From Wolinella sp963540505 (GTDB lineage Bacteria > Campylobacterota > Campylobacteria > Campylobacterales > Helicobacteraceae), in assembly GCA_963540505.1 (NCBI GenBank), contig CAUTMV010000002.1, positions 186,001 to 250,000 on the forward strand: 64,000 bases of DNA, given 5' to 3'. Positions 17,273 to 26,042 of the stretch are shown one piece after another. A program made the position numbers and the translations under genes. The notes under the pieces were generated by a model. The model ran no database searches, was not told the DNA's origin, and was given only the letters and a program-made list of their open reading frames with translations. Position 1 is the stretch's first letter. Each line of letters begins with the position of its first letter.

Positions 17273-18012
17273 TTATCTCCATCATCACCGCAACCTACAA
17301 TAGTGCCTCTACGCTTAAGCGCACGCTCGATTCCGTTGTGTCGCAGACTTACGCACACAAGGAGATGATTATCATTGATGGTGCAAGCACTGATGAGACG
17401 CTAGAGATTGTGAAGAGCTACAAAAGCGCGATTAGCACGTGTATCAGCGAGCCGGACGCAGGAATCTATGACGCGATGAACAAGGGAATTGAGCATGCAA
17501 ATGGCGAGATTATCGGGATACTCAACTCCGATGATTTCTATGCCGATGAGCGTGTGCTAGAAGAGGTAGCGGAGCGTTTTGCGCACGATTGCGCGCTTGA
17601 GGCACTCTATGCGGATTTGGTGTATGTGAATGCTCGCGAACAGACGGTGCGATACTGGGAATCGGGCAGAGATGGGGATTTTAGGCACGGATGGCACCCG
17701 CCACACCCTACGTTTTTTGTCCGCAAAAGCGTCTATGAGCGATATGGCTCTTTTGATCTGGACTTTAAAATTGCCGCAGATTATGAGCTGATGTTACGCC
17801 TGCTTTATCGTCACAAAATCAAGGTTGATTATCTGCCTAAGGTGATTGTCAAAATGCAATTAGGTGGCGAGAGTAATCGCTCTTTAGGCAACATTATCCG
17901 CGCGAATCTCGAATCTGCGCGCGCATGGAAAAAGAATAATTTAACATTCCCTTGGATAGGATTTTGGCTCAAGCCCTTAAGGAAAATCGGGCAATTTTTT
18001 AGAAAAGAATAG
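17239..18012 (+). CDS. Glycosyltransferase family 2
   Basis: A 257-residue GT2 enzyme: ISIITATYNSASTLKRTLDS, MIIIDGASTDETLEI, SEPDAGIYDAMNKGI and GILNSDDFYAD with the metal-binding DD. HPPHPTFFVRKSVYERYG and FKIAADYELMLRL are the acceptor and catalytic-base blocks. ATG 17239 lies inside the preceding gene; an in-frame TTG at 17269 next to that gene's stop is an alternative start. Likely one of the early transferases acting after the initiating enzyme downstream. Confidence 0.87.
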   Translation: MAYLHTKRAPLIISIITATYNSASTLKRTLDSVVSQTYAHKEMIIIDGASTDETLEIVKSYKSAISTCISEPDAGIYDAMNKGIEHANGEIIGILNSDDFYADERVLEEVAERFAHDCALEALYADLVYVNAREQTVRYWESGRDGDFRHGWHPPHPTFFVRKSVYERYGSFDLDFKIAADYELMLRLLYRHKIKVDYLPKVIVKMQLGGESNRSLGNIIRANLESARAWKKNNLTFPWIGFWLKPLRKIGQFFRKE

Positions 18013-18018
18013 GGCAAC

Positions 18019-19005
18019 ATGGGCATTGCACTCGCATCGTTTCTCATCTCGCTACTTACTTCCATTTTTGTTATTATATTCTCGAAACGTAACGGATTTT
18101 TTATCGATTCCCATGAAAGTGATAAGCCGCAATGCACGCACGATTCTCCCACTCCTCGCGCGGGTGGATTAGGGATATTTTTTGCTTCATGTTTAGTGAT
18201 TATTTATGCTTTGCTTGGTTGGAAATTTATCTTTGCGAGTCTGCTTGCATTTGCAAGCGGGATTATCGAGGATTTTAAGGGCACACTTAGTCCAAAACTG
18301 CGCCTTTTTATTCAATTAAGTGCGGCGATTGCGGGAATCGTGCTTTTTGATGCACTGATCCTTGATATTGGGATTAGCCTGCCTTTTGGAATCGGGCTAT
18401 TTTTCACACTTTTTGCCGTGGTGGGGGCGACTAATGCGATGAATATCATCGATGGCTTTAATGGGCTTGCCTCGGGAATCGCCCTCATGGTGCTTGGCGC
18501 GCTCGCATTTGTGGCACATAGTGTCGGAGATAGCGAGCTTCTTACGCTCTGCCTTGTGATTTTTTCCGCGACGTTGGGGTTTTTCGCGCTGAACTTCCCC
18601 AAAGGGAGGATTTTCCTTGGCGATGGCGGGGCTTATTTTTTAGGTTTTGCGATTGTGCAGATCGCTATTTTGCTTAGCCAGAGGCATGCGGAGGTTTCGC
18701 CGTGGTTTGTGCTGGCGATTATGATTTATCCCGTCTATGAGGTGCTTTTCTCTATTTATCGTAGGCGATTCCGAGGATTTTCTGCGCTTTATCCCGATGG
18801 TTTGCATTTGCATTCGCTGATTTTTAAGCGTCTTACGAGGAGTAACCCCAAAACTTCGCTATTTCTTTGGATTTTTAGCGCGCCTTTTATCATCGCGCCG
18901 CTTTTTTATCCGAGTGATACTCTGCTGCTCATCGTTACGGTTTTTCTCTTTATTGTGGCGTATCATCTTTTTTATATGAGGCTTGTGAGATTCGGACGCT
19001 CTTAG
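18019..19005 (+). CDS. Undecaprenyl-phosphate sugar-1-phosphate transferase (WecA/TagO-like)
   Basis: A 328-residue polytopic membrane protein of the MraY/WecA family. HDSPTPRAGGLGIF, SGIIEDFKG, the NAMNIIDGFNGLASG magnesium-binding block and GRIFLGDGGAYFLGF are all present, as is a DGLHLHSLIFKRL histidine motif near the end. It initiates lipid-linked glycan synthesis by moving a sugar-1-phosphate from its UDP form to undecaprenyl phosphate. It closes the plus-strand glycan block and faces the TonB gene convergently. Confidence 0.9.
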   Translation: MGIALASFLISLLTSIFVIIFSKRNGFFIDSHESDKPQCTHDSPTPRAGGLGIFFASCLVIIYALLGWKFIFASLLAFASGIIEDFKGTLSPKLRLFIQLSAAIAGIVLFDALILDIGISLPFGIGLFFTLFAVVGATNAMNIIDGFNGLASGIALMVLGALAFVAHSVGDSELLTLCLVIFSATLGFFALNFPKGRIFLGDGGAYFLGFAIVQIAILLSQRHAEVSPWFVLAIMIYPVYEVLFSIYRRRFRGFSALYPDGLHLHSLIFKRLTRSNPKTSLFLWIFSAPFIIAPLFYPSDTLLLIVTVFLFIVAYHLFYMRLVRFGRS

Positions 19006-19014
19006 CTTTTTGGC

Positions 19015-19046
19015 ATCGATTCCCCGCAGGGAATCGGGGAATCGAT
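19015..19046. repeat. 12-bp inverted repeat containing GATTCCC/GGGAATC at a convergent junction
   Basis: ATCGATTCCCCG and its exact reverse complement are separated by an eight-base loop that itself contains GGGAAT. It lies between two converging genes, where a bidirectional terminator is expected, but neither side has a clear T run. The arms contain the heptamer that is abundant across the window. Confidence 0.8.
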
Positions 19047-19062
19047 ATTTGAAAAAGGTGTG

Positions 19063-21210
19063 TTAAAACTTCAGCTCCACATCGATATAGAAGTTTCGTC
19101 CGCGTCCTACTGCTGCGGTGTTTTTGTAGTTGTTTGGGTGTGTGTAGGGTTTGTTAAAGAGATTTCTCACCCCAAAGCCCATCTTCATACCATCTTGAAA
19201 TCCAAAGAGATTCTTAGGCTTCCAGACGCCGTTAAGATTTACGAGGGTGTATTCACTATCGACATAGTGGTAGGTTTTACCCCTGATAACTCGCGTCCAT
19301 TTATCTCGCTTTGGTTTAAGCCAGTGTGTAAGATTTGCTCCTAAAGCAAGATCCCAAGGCGTGATTTTGTAATCTGCCCCTAAAGTGATTTTGTCTGCAT
19401 AGACGCTAATGCGTTCATTGGTTGCCGCGTCATAGAGCTTTAAATGTCCGTAGCTGAAGCGCGTGGCAAGATTCCCGACATTGTATCGCCCCTCAAGCTC
19501 ATATCCTAGTCGCTTTGCTTTATCGACATTCTGATATTGCCCATATTCTTGCGGATTTAGGCTGCCATCAGGTGGAGGCACTCCAAGATCTTTGCGCGCC
19601 CTGATAGCGATCATATCTTTAATTTCTCCAACAAAATGCGTTGCTTTAAAGTAGAGTTGATCCCCGCCTAAAAGCTCCCTGTTAATGGAAAATCCAAACT
19701 CAACTTCGCGTGCTATTTCCGGTTTTAGATTACTATTAGGTAGATAATAAAACGCCCTATTGATATATCCAAATGATGAGGTCTCATGGGGTGTAGGTGC
19801 GCGGAAGGTCTCTGAGTAGCCCGCAAGCAGATTAATCCCCTCTAGCACCTCATAGGCGAGTGCGATCTTTGGTGAGAATCGACTCGCATTGTATTTGGAT
19901 CGCCCCTCGCGCAACACCTCTCTTTTGAAATAGTCAAAGCGACCTCCCGCGGTAATCTCAAAATCCCCGATCCCCATAAGATCTTGCGCATAGAGTCCAT
20001 AATCTTCATAGGAAGAGGGGTGTGAATTAAAATCTCTGAGAACACCTTTAGCCAAAAAAGCCGCATCTTCTCGCCTGCGCTCATATTCGCTACCAAATAC
20101 CAGTGTATGATCTACGCCAAATGCACCAAAAAGGCTCTCATTTTTTACATTAATACCCCAACGGCGTTCTTGATTAATGTAGTCATTTCCTCCGCGTTCA
20201 CGATGATAAGAGGCACTAGAATTGAAATATTGAGCTTGCAAATTCACTAGCGGGGAATCGGGATTGTAGTGATACTGCACGTTATAGTCGCGTTGTTTGA
20301 TTGTCCCAATAGTCGGAGTATCTCCCGGCTCACTCCACCATAGCGACTGCCAGCCTGTGGTTAGATTCTCGTGGAAATTATAGATACTAAAGTCAAGCCC
20401 TTGTGTGTCAGTGATTTTGTATTCTATTTTTCCAAAAAGTGTGTTGATTTGCTCATCGCCTTTGACGTATTTCGTATCGCCTCTTCCGCCATCAGCGAGC
20501 TTTGATGTGCCAAATTTTGAATGCTTCCCATAGAGGAGGATTCCTAGATTCTCTTGCGGCTTGAATGCCACAGCTGCGCGCTCGGAATACATTTTATTGC
20601 TCTCGCTTCGATGACCGAGCATAAGACCGTAGGATTTTCCATGCTTAATAAAATCATCTACATTTTTTGTCTGCATGCTAACGATTCCCCCGATCGCTCC
20701 GCTTCCATGTAGAACCGATGAAGCACCTTTGACTATCTCGACACGCTTTAGGAGATCATTATCCGTGCGGAATGTGGAAATCATACTCGAATACAACCCT
20801 GTGGAGCGTTTCACGCCATCTTGTGCGACAATGACACGATCTTCGCTCTGATAGCCAAAGCCTCGAATATTAAATTGTTGCCCCGCCTGACGACCAAAGT
20901 CCTCACCAAAGCTAACCCCGGGAATCTCGCTGATCGCATCGATCAATGAGGGGCTTTTCTCTAAAGATTGATCAGCCACGCCAATCTGCCCCGCGTATTT
21001 TGAAAGCTCCGTCTCGCTCCTGTTGGCAGTAACTGAGATGAGTTTCAGATAAAACTCTACCCAATCGCTCCCTTGCTCTTTGCTTTGCGCCTTTTTGTGG
21101 GAATCGGCACTGTTATTTAGCCCCCCCCCCACGCCATTATCAGCAAGCATTAGAGACGTGCTCAGCAGCAAGGTAGCTGCAACTTTGCTTATGCTTCCGT
21201 GTGAACTCAT
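19063..21210 (-). CDS. TonB-dependent outer-membrane receptor (haem/siderophore type), phase-variable, ON
   Basis: A 715-residue receptor. A signal peptide (KVAATLLLSTSLMLADNG) is followed by a plug domain with ISVTANR, DAISEIPGVSF, FNIRGFGYQSEDRV and LKRVEIVKGASSVLHGSGAIGG. A 22-strand-type barrel ends in aromatic FYIDVELKF. Plug and barrel features resemble haem/haemoglobin-type receptors, but the ligand is uncertain. ATG 21210 is chosen: GAGGAG precedes it, and the longer frame would start inside the Fur box. Residues 27-30 are encoded by a ten-G run (ten C on this strand), in frame here, so expression is probably both iron-regulated and phase-variable. Confidence 0.88.
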   Translation of the reverse strand: MSSHGSISKVAATLLLSTSLMLADNGVGGGLNNSADSHKKAQSKEQGSDWVEFYLKLISVTANRSETELSKYAGQIGVADQSLEKSPSLIDAISEIPGVSFGEDFGRQAGQQFNIRGFGYQSEDRVIVAQDGVKRSTGLYSSMISTFRTDNDLLKRVEIVKGASSVLHGSGAIGGIVSMQTKNVDDFIKHGKSYGLMLGHRSESNKMYSERAAVAFKPQENLGILLYGKHSKFGTSKLADGGRGDTKYVKGDEQINTLFGKIEYKITDTQGLDFSIYNFHENLTTGWQSLWWSEPGDTPTIGTIKQRDYNVQYHYNPDSPLVNLQAQYFNSSASYHRERGGNDYINQERRWGINVKNESLFGAFGVDHTLVFGSEYERRREDAAFLAKGVLRDFNSHPSSYEDYGLYAQDLMGIGDFEITAGGRFDYFKREVLREGRSKYNASRFSPKIALAYEVLEGINLLAGYSETFRAPTPHETSSFGYINRAFYYLPNSNLKPEIAREVEFGFSINRELLGGDQLYFKATHFVGEIKDMIAIRARKDLGVPPPDGSLNPQEYGQYQNVDKAKRLGYELEGRYNVGNLATRFSYGHLKLYDAATNERISVYADKITLGADYKITPWDLALGANLTHWLKPKRDKWTRVIRGKTYHYVDSEYTLVNLNGVWKPKNLFGFQDGMKMGFGVRNLFNKPYTHPNNYKNTAAVGRGRNFYIDVELKF
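21121..21130 (-). repeat. G10 tract in TonB receptor gene
   Basis: Ten C on the plus strand, encoding VGGG just after the receptor signal peptide. The in-frame length is ten, equal to that of the methyltransferase tracts. A slip would truncate the protein before the plug. Confidence 0.88.
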
Positions 21211-21252
21211 TGTTCTACTCCTCTCTTTAAAAAATATTGAAAAATAAGACAC

Positions 21253-21271
21253 GATAATAAAAATCATTATC
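21253..21271 (-). promoter_or_regulatory. Fur box upstream of the TonB receptor
   Basis: The 19 bases match the classic Fur consensus (GATAATGATAATCATTATC) at 17 positions; the two differences are near the centre. It lies 43 bases before the receptor ATG, where a repressor would block transcription under iron-replete conditions. Confidence 0.8.
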
Positions 21272-21440
21272 TTAAAATGCCATTAATAATATTTCAACTA
21301 TTTAGAATTAAGAGTTTTTGGAAGCCATTCCGTGATTTAAAGAATCGTTGGCTTTTTAAGATTTTGCGCAGGAATTGTGGGAATCGCCAATAAGTTTAAG
21401 TTTCAAGCGTGTAGAATCGTGCTCTCTTTTGTGGCAAATC

Positions 21441-21516
21441 GGGGTGTTAGCTCAGCTGGGAGAGCGCAACGCTGGCAGCGTTGAGGTCAGGGGTTCGATC
21501 CCCCTACACTCCACCA
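21441..21516 (+). tRNA. tRNA-Ala (anticodon GGC)
   Basis: A 76-base cloverleaf with acceptor stem GGGGTGT/ACACTCC (one G-T pair), D-stem GCTC/GAGC, anticodon stem CAACG/CGTTG with loop CTGGCAG giving anticodon GGC, and T-stem AGGGG/CCCCT with TTCGATC loop. CCA is encoded. The mcc island begins about 45 bases beyond its 3' end. Confidence 0.97.
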
Positions 21517-21562
21517 CCCCCCTGCACTTCACTAGGGCACGCCTCCTCAGACTTAGAAAACG

Positions 21563-22072
21563 CTAGATTTTATTGTTGGTAAGCAGAATATTAATCAGCG
21601 GGTTTATGAGCGTTTCGCCGCGAGCAGCGCAGAGCATTACCTCTTCGTAGTAATAATCGCTCCTGCCATACACCCTGAATTCAAATGCACCAAACCCATA
21701 CCCCATAGGCGTAAATTCTATGCGAGAATACCATGCGCCTTGAGCAGGCACGTATCTGTCCGTGTCTTGCGCATAGACCCACAGCACTATCTCCTCGCGT
21801 TTTGGCTGTCGCATAAGCCATATAAACGCATTGCCTATGTCGTTAAAAAAATAGGTATCGCCATTGGGCATGATCGCTTGCGCGGTATTAAAGAGATCGT
21901 TTATTAGCGTTTCACTCTCTGTGCAAAGATATTTGCCAAGCTCTATTTCAAGTGGCTTTTTATCGGTATTTCCGTGCACTACGACTACTTTACCCTCGCT
22001 CATATCTATGGAAAATATGAGCAAGCCTAAAACGCCGATTATTAAAAAAGATGCAAAAATTTGCTTTGTCAT
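21563..22072 (-). CDS. NosL-like periplasmic/membrane-anchored protein
   Basis: About 169 residues. An N-terminal hydrophobic segment (IFASFLIIGVLGLLIFSI) is followed by a NosL-like domain: a C at the position of the usual CXXC metal site (LCTESETLINDL), AQAIMPNGDTYFFNDIGNAFIWL, and the diagnostic TPMGYGFGAFEF. NosL proteins bind Cu(I) for nitrous oxide reductase; here it closes a sulfite reductase operon whose enzyme needs copper. The normal second cysteine and methionine of the site are altered. The start at 22072 overlaps the preceding stop; an upstream in-frame ATG at 22120 is less likely. Confidence 0.6.
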   Translation of the reverse strand: MTKQIFASFLIIGVLGLLIFSIDMSEGKVVVVHGNTDKKPLEIELGKYLCTESETLINDLFNTAQAIMPNGDTYFFNDIGNAFIWLMRQPKREEIVLWVYAQDTDRYVPAQGAWYSRIEFTPMGYGFGAFEFRVYGRSDYYYEEVMLCAARGETLINPLINILLTNNKI

Positions 22073-23022
22073 AGCAAAACACCCACGACTAAGTAATACT
22101 TTAACACGTAAAAACTGCATATCACGGCATTAAGGGCAAGCCAAAGAGTGCTAAATTTTAGCAAATGTAGATAGGGCTGCTTTGTAATAAGTTCGACCAA
22201 AAAGGGCACGATTCCAAAGAAAATGCCCAAAAACAGCGAACCCCAAACGACATATCCGATGTAATAATATTCGTATGAAAGCATGCAATATGGGCATTTG
22301 TGATTAGGTTGCTCGTATATGTAAAGCCCGAAAAAGTAGGTAATAGCATAATAGGCTATGAATAAAAATAGTAAATTCAGGGCAAAACTAGCCATGGCTT
22401 GTTTCATGAAATTTAAGGCAACGATCGCTGCAAAGATGACATAGAAAAATAGGGCGAGCATCGCCTGAGTGTATCCAAAAGGTAGCTTTGGAGCCTGAAA
22501 TACGATAGAGCAGCAAAAAACCGGCACTTTAAGCGGAATATTTACAAAAAATAAAATTTCAAGCCCAAACTCGACCAATATAAGCGCAAAAAGCAAAGAG
22601 AAAAGAGCGTATTTGCGGCGTAAAAATGGAAAATTTAAAGCTTTTAAATCAAAACGATTGATAATAAGCCACAAACCAAAGCCAAAGATGAGTAAAATTT
22701 TAAGCAAAAGCAGGAAATTACCGTATCTATTTGATCCAACCACGCCGGCTGAACACATAGCACCCGGCACAATGCTCGCTAGCTCATTTAGGGCAAGTGC
22801 AAAAAAGATAAAAAGCACTATCTTGCAAGCCATGGCAAAGGATAAAATCGTATTTACTAGATAATTTTTTTTCTCAAGTAGGTATTGCAGATTCGTCGTA
22901 GCTGCAAAATTCCATTTTCGCAAAATATGAATAACATGAAACTGCGAAACAGCCATGAGCACGATAATAACGAGCTCAATAGCCAAAAAAGCAATAATCT
23001 CATCTGATAAAAATATGCTCAC
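22069..23022 (-). CDS. Polytopic membrane protein with CPYC motif
   Basis: A 317-residue protein with about eight hydrophobic segments and no family I recognise. A loop late in the protein reads NHKCPYCMLSYEYYY, a possible thiol or metal site. It overlaps an ABC ATPase and a NosL-like gene in the mcc operon, so a role in copper or thiol handling for the sulfite reductase is plausible (inference). Confidence 0.6.
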   Translation of the reverse strand: MSIFLSDEIIAFLAIELVIIVLMAVSQFHVIHILRKWNFAATTNLQYLLEKKNYLVNTILSFAMACKIVLFIFFALALNELASIVPGAMCSAGVVGSNRYGNFLLLLKILLIFGFGLWLIINRFDLKALNFPFLRRKYALFSLLFALILVEFGLEILFFVNIPLKVPVFCCSIVFQAPKLPFGYTQAMLALFFYVIFAAIVALNFMKQAMASFALNLLFLFIAYYAITYFFGLYIYEQPNHKCPYCMLSYEYYYIGYVVWGSLFLGIFFGIVPFLVELITKQPYLHLLKFSTLWLALNAVICSFYVLKYYLVVGVLL

Positions 23023-23687
23023 ACGATCTCTCCGCCGATGATACTCTCATATCGGTCAACAAAGCTAAGCTCATCAAAAAGTATATCGTGTGTGGCGACT
23101 ACGACGGTCTTTTTAAGCTCTTTAAATTTGCGCAAGATCTCAATAAAGGCGAGCGAGTTTTTTTTATCCAAATTCGCCGTCGGCTCATCTGCTAAAATAA
23201 GCGGCGCGTCCATCACAAGCGCGCGAGCTATCGCGCAACGTTGCTTCTCTCCACCGCTTAGCTTTGAAACTATTTGATCTTTTTTATGAGCGATGTTGGC
23301 AAGCTCCATAGCATGCTCTATACGCAAATTTATATCCGCTTGCTTTAAATTTAAAAGAGCAAGCGGGGCGAGGATATTTTGCTCAACGCTCAACGCTTCT
23401 AGCAGGTTGAAGGCTTGAAAAATAAAACCGATTTGAGAATGCCTGAAATTTGAAGCCATGATATCGGGCAGTTTTGAAATATTTTGCCCACCCACCAAAA
23501 CCTCGCCGCTACTTGGCTTACTAAGCGCGGCGATGATAGAGAGCAAGGTGCTTTTCCCACTACCGCTAACCCCCTTTAAAATCAGCGTCTCACCGGCATT
23601 GACGCTTAAATTCAGATTCTTAAGCGCACTGAACTCGTTTGGCTTGCCTTCATTAAATGTTTTACAAAGGTTGTTAATTTTAATCAT
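23019..23687 (-). CDS. ABC transporter ATP-binding protein (LolD/MacB type)
   Basis: A 222-residue ATPase: Walker A GVSGSGKST, Q-loop in FIFQAFNLLEALSVEQN, signature LSGGEKQRCAIARAL, Walker B LILADEPTANLDKKN and an H-loop VVVATHD. The sequence class matches ATPases that pair with FtsX-type permeases, and one overlaps it here (ATGA). It is encoded in the mcc operon and probably powers export or insertion of a factor needed for MccA maturation. ATG 23687 is used because the upstream 13 codons lack features and overlap the permease. Confidence 0.85.
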   Translation of the reverse strand: MIKINNLCKTFNEGKPNEFSALKNLNLSVNAGETLILKGVSGSGKSTLLSIIAALSKPSSGEVLVGGQNISKLPDIMASNFRHSQIGFIFQAFNLLEALSVEQNILAPLALLNLKQADINLRIEHAMELANIAHKKDQIVSKLSGGEKQRCAIARALVMDAPLILADEPTANLDKKNSLAFIEILRKFKELKKTVVVATHDILFDELSFVDRYESIIGGEIV

Positions 23688-24793
23688 TTTACACTCTGAG
23701 TTATATCTGAAATTGCAATGCGCCAAGATGGAATAATAACAAATGCCAAAAACGGAATGACGCTAAAAATGAAGATCAAAAATAGCATATTCAGATCCAG
23801 AATCGGCGTAAAGACGATGAAATTTTCAACCCCATCGCCCAAAAATATGTTACGCAAAAGCGGTGCATTGAGGACAAAAACATAAGCATACGCAAGCACC
23901 ACGCCCAACAAAAATGCACCTAAAGCGACTATAAAATTTTGGATAAACTTTAGTGCGATTATATCTTTTATCGAGTAGCCAATTGCACGCAATATCCCGA
24001 TCTCTTTTTTCTTTTCGCCATAAGCAAGTGAAATTTGGTTTTTAAGCATGATGAAAAACGATATCATGACGACGACATAAAGCACCATGAAAATACCACC
24101 TTTGTAGTAGTATAGGTGTCTGATATTGGCTATGCTGTCTTCTGTGCTGAGGGCTCTAGCATTTGGATATAAATTTTCGATTTTTAGTGCCACTTCGCTC
24201 ACCTCGTTTGGATTGGGCACGGTCACGTAAAGTTTCGTATATTCACCCTCCTCAAGAGATAGCACCGCTCGCACCATATCGGGGTGCATGTATATCGTGT
24301 TGTTTGAGATGAGGCTCGTATCCTTTGGAGCTACTTTGTTTATCTCAACCGCAATCAACCTCTCTTCGGTTAAAAAATTAAAAACATCATTATAGTAAAG
24401 CTCTGCCATAGCCTGCTTCACGCCCTCGCCAACGATCATCTCGTTTTCATCTAAATCTTCATCGCCAACCACATAAAACCAAATGCGCTTTTGTCCGAAG
24501 TAATAATATCCGTCCACCGCGCCCTGAACATCGCTAACACCATTAATACGCGAGACATCATAGATGTAACCATCGTGCATTAAATCCCTTTTACCTGCAC
24601 GCAACGCCTCTACCACAATGTCGGGTTTTGATTTGACGGAGGCGATTAAATCATGTTGGATGGAAGATGATATGAACAATACAGAGCCTAGGATAAAGAC
24701 GATAAAGGTAAAAATCACAAAACTAAACGAATGATCGCTCCTATCTTTGTAAAGCAAAGTAGTTGCATAGTCTATGAAGGCTCTATTTGGCAT
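23684..24793 (-). CDS. FtsX-like ABC transporter permease
   Basis: A 369-residue permease with one N-terminal transmembrane segment (SFVIFTFIVFILGSVLFISS), a large periplasmic domain of about 180 residues and three C-terminal segments. KKKEIGILRAIGYSIKDI between them is the coupling region typical of MacB/FtsX/LolCE permeases. It pairs with the ATPase next door. ATG 24793 falls just inside the 3' end of the preceding small gene. The same permease class works with NosDFY-like copper systems in nitrous oxide reducers, which makes a copper-site assembly role attractive. Confidence 0.8.
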   Translation of the reverse strand: MPNRAFIDYATTLLYKDRSDHSFSFVIFTFIVFILGSVLFISSSIQHDLIASVKSKPDIVVEALRAGKRDLMHDGYIYDVSRINGVSDVQGAVDGYYYFGQKRIWFYVVGDEDLDENEMIVGEGVKQAMAELYYNDVFNFLTEERLIAVEINKVAPKDTSLISNNTIYMHPDMVRAVLSLEEGEYTKLYVTVPNPNEVSEVALKIENLYPNARALSTEDSIANIRHLYYYKGGIFMVLYVVVMISFFIMLKNQISLAYGEKKKEIGILRAIGYSIKDIIALKFIQNFIVALGAFLLGVVLAYAYVFVLNAPLLRNIFLGDGVENFIVFTPILDLNMLFLIFIFSVIPFLAFVIIPSWRIAISDITQSVK

Positions 24794-24971
24794 AGACAAA
24801 CCCCTTATACTCATTAGAGATAAAGCTCTGCGAGAGCTGTGTATCGCGCACTTTTTTAGAGAGAAGCTCCAAGCTCTGAACTCTTGAAGTGTGGTCAAAT
24901 GCTAAATAATGTGCGGCGATGAGTCCTAAAGCGACACCAAAGACCGAGCATAAAATAGCTATAAACTTCAT
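24783..24971 (-). CDS. Small single-span membrane protein (62 residues)
   Basis: Begins MKFIAILCSVFGVALGLIAAHYLAF, an N-terminal signal anchor, then a charged tail. Its ATG overlaps the stop of the dual NosL gene, and its stop overlaps the permease start, so it is held in the operon on both sides. No family is recognised. Probably an anchored accessory of the adjacent ABC transporter. Confidence 0.6.
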   Translation of the reverse strand: MKFIAILCSVFGVALGLIAAHYLAFDHTSRVQSLELLSKKVRDTQLSQSFISNEYKGFVYAK

Positions 24972-26032
24972 AGCCCTACTAACACGTTCTCATCGATCTC
25001 ATCAAAGGTTAGGATTCTCTTGCCGGCATGATCTTTGGCAAAATTTTGAGCTTCAGCCTCACTCGCAAAGGGCACCAACTCATCGCCCATCGGACCAAAA
25101 ACATCTGAACCTATAACAAAAAACGCCTCTTTAGCCGATATCTTGTGAAGTTTATAGTAGTCGCTTACAAAAAGCTTATCAAACTTTTTGTCGTTTTTAA
25201 AGTAATATTTCATCATATCCTTAACACCGTCAAAATAGAGATTCTGATCTTGCGCCTCTATCATAGCCACCCATTGCGGATACTTAGCTACAAACATGCC
25301 ACAAATCGGGCAGCGTGCGTTTTTGGGAACTTCAATGCGCTCGAACTTTGCCTTTTTCGCTTTTGCTGCGCCTACGTTTTTAGGAGCATCCCAAAGATAT
25401 AGCGCAACCGCTTGCAATTCACCATCATCACTTAGAGCACATGAGCTTTTCAAGCTCGCTTTCAAAAGGGCTATCGTTTCAAAAGATTTTGCGTTTATTT
25501 TGGGGCACTTGGATTTATAAAGCTTTTGCCCTTTCTCGTAAGCACCACTCTCGCGCTTGGCTTTGATCATCTTTCTATCGCCTTCAAAATCCTTGCCGGC
25601 AGTCGCATAAGCTTTCGCAAAATCCATTATCTCGCCGCCGTTTGCAGTTTGGAATCCTTTCGCGTCCTCTAAGCTGGCAAAGGCATATTTGCTATTTCTG
25701 CTCATCGTGCCTTTCACTGAGCTGCCAACGACATAATAGGCTTTCAGCGCGTCAATTAAATTGAGATTTTTTGTATCGACGACCTGAACTTCGTTTGGTA
25801 TTTGCCCCTTTGTCGCCTCATAAAGGCAGTGCATTGAACAATACTGCTTGCCTTTGTAGATATGATTTGTTTTGTAAAATTTAACCAAATTCATACCGCA
25901 ATTCGGACAATACTCCCTGTCTTCGCCTTTACCAACAAGCGTCGCCTCTTCGGGCTTGACGCTCTGAAACATCTCCGCTGCAAAAAGTAAGTTGCCAAGC
26001 ATGACCAAGGCAAAAAGCAAACGTGAAATCAT
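24968..26032 (-). CDS. Periplasmic protein with two NosL-like copper-binding domains (MccL-like)
   Basis: A 354-residue exported protein (signal MISRLLFALVMLGNLLFAAE). Two NosL-type modules are visible: CPNCGMNLVKFYKTNHIYKG near residue 42, with a CSMHC close behind, and CPICGMFVAKYPQW near residue 240 followed by LYFDGVKDMMKYYF. CXXCGM is the Cu(I) site of NosL chaperones. MccA requires copper beside haem 2, and the Wolinella mcc cluster is known to contain a NosL-like chaperone, so this is the likely copper donor. Duplicated modules in one chain are unusual. Confidence 0.8.
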   Translation of the reverse strand: MISRLLFALVMLGNLLFAAEMFQSVKPEEATLVGKGEDREYCPNCGMNLVKFYKTNHIYKGKQYCSMHCLYEATKGQIPNEVQVVDTKNLNLIDALKAYYVVGSSVKGTMSRNSKYAFASLEDAKGFQTANGGEIMDFAKAYATAGKDFEGDRKMIKAKRESGAYEKGQKLYKSKCPKINAKSFETIALLKASLKSSCALSDDGELQAVALYLWDAPKNVGAAKAKKAKFERIEVPKNARCPICGMFVAKYPQWVAMIEAQDQNLYFDGVKDMMKYYFKNDKKFDKLFVSDYYKLHKISAKEAFFVIGSDVFGPMGDELVPFASEAEAQNFAKDHAGKRILTFDEIDENVLVGL

Positions 26033-26042
26033 AAATCGCTCC

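Noticed and set aside
21211..21267. Longer start for the TonB receptor at 21267
   Set aside because: It lies inside the Fur box and removes the signal peptide from the N-terminus; ATG 21210 has a ribosome site.
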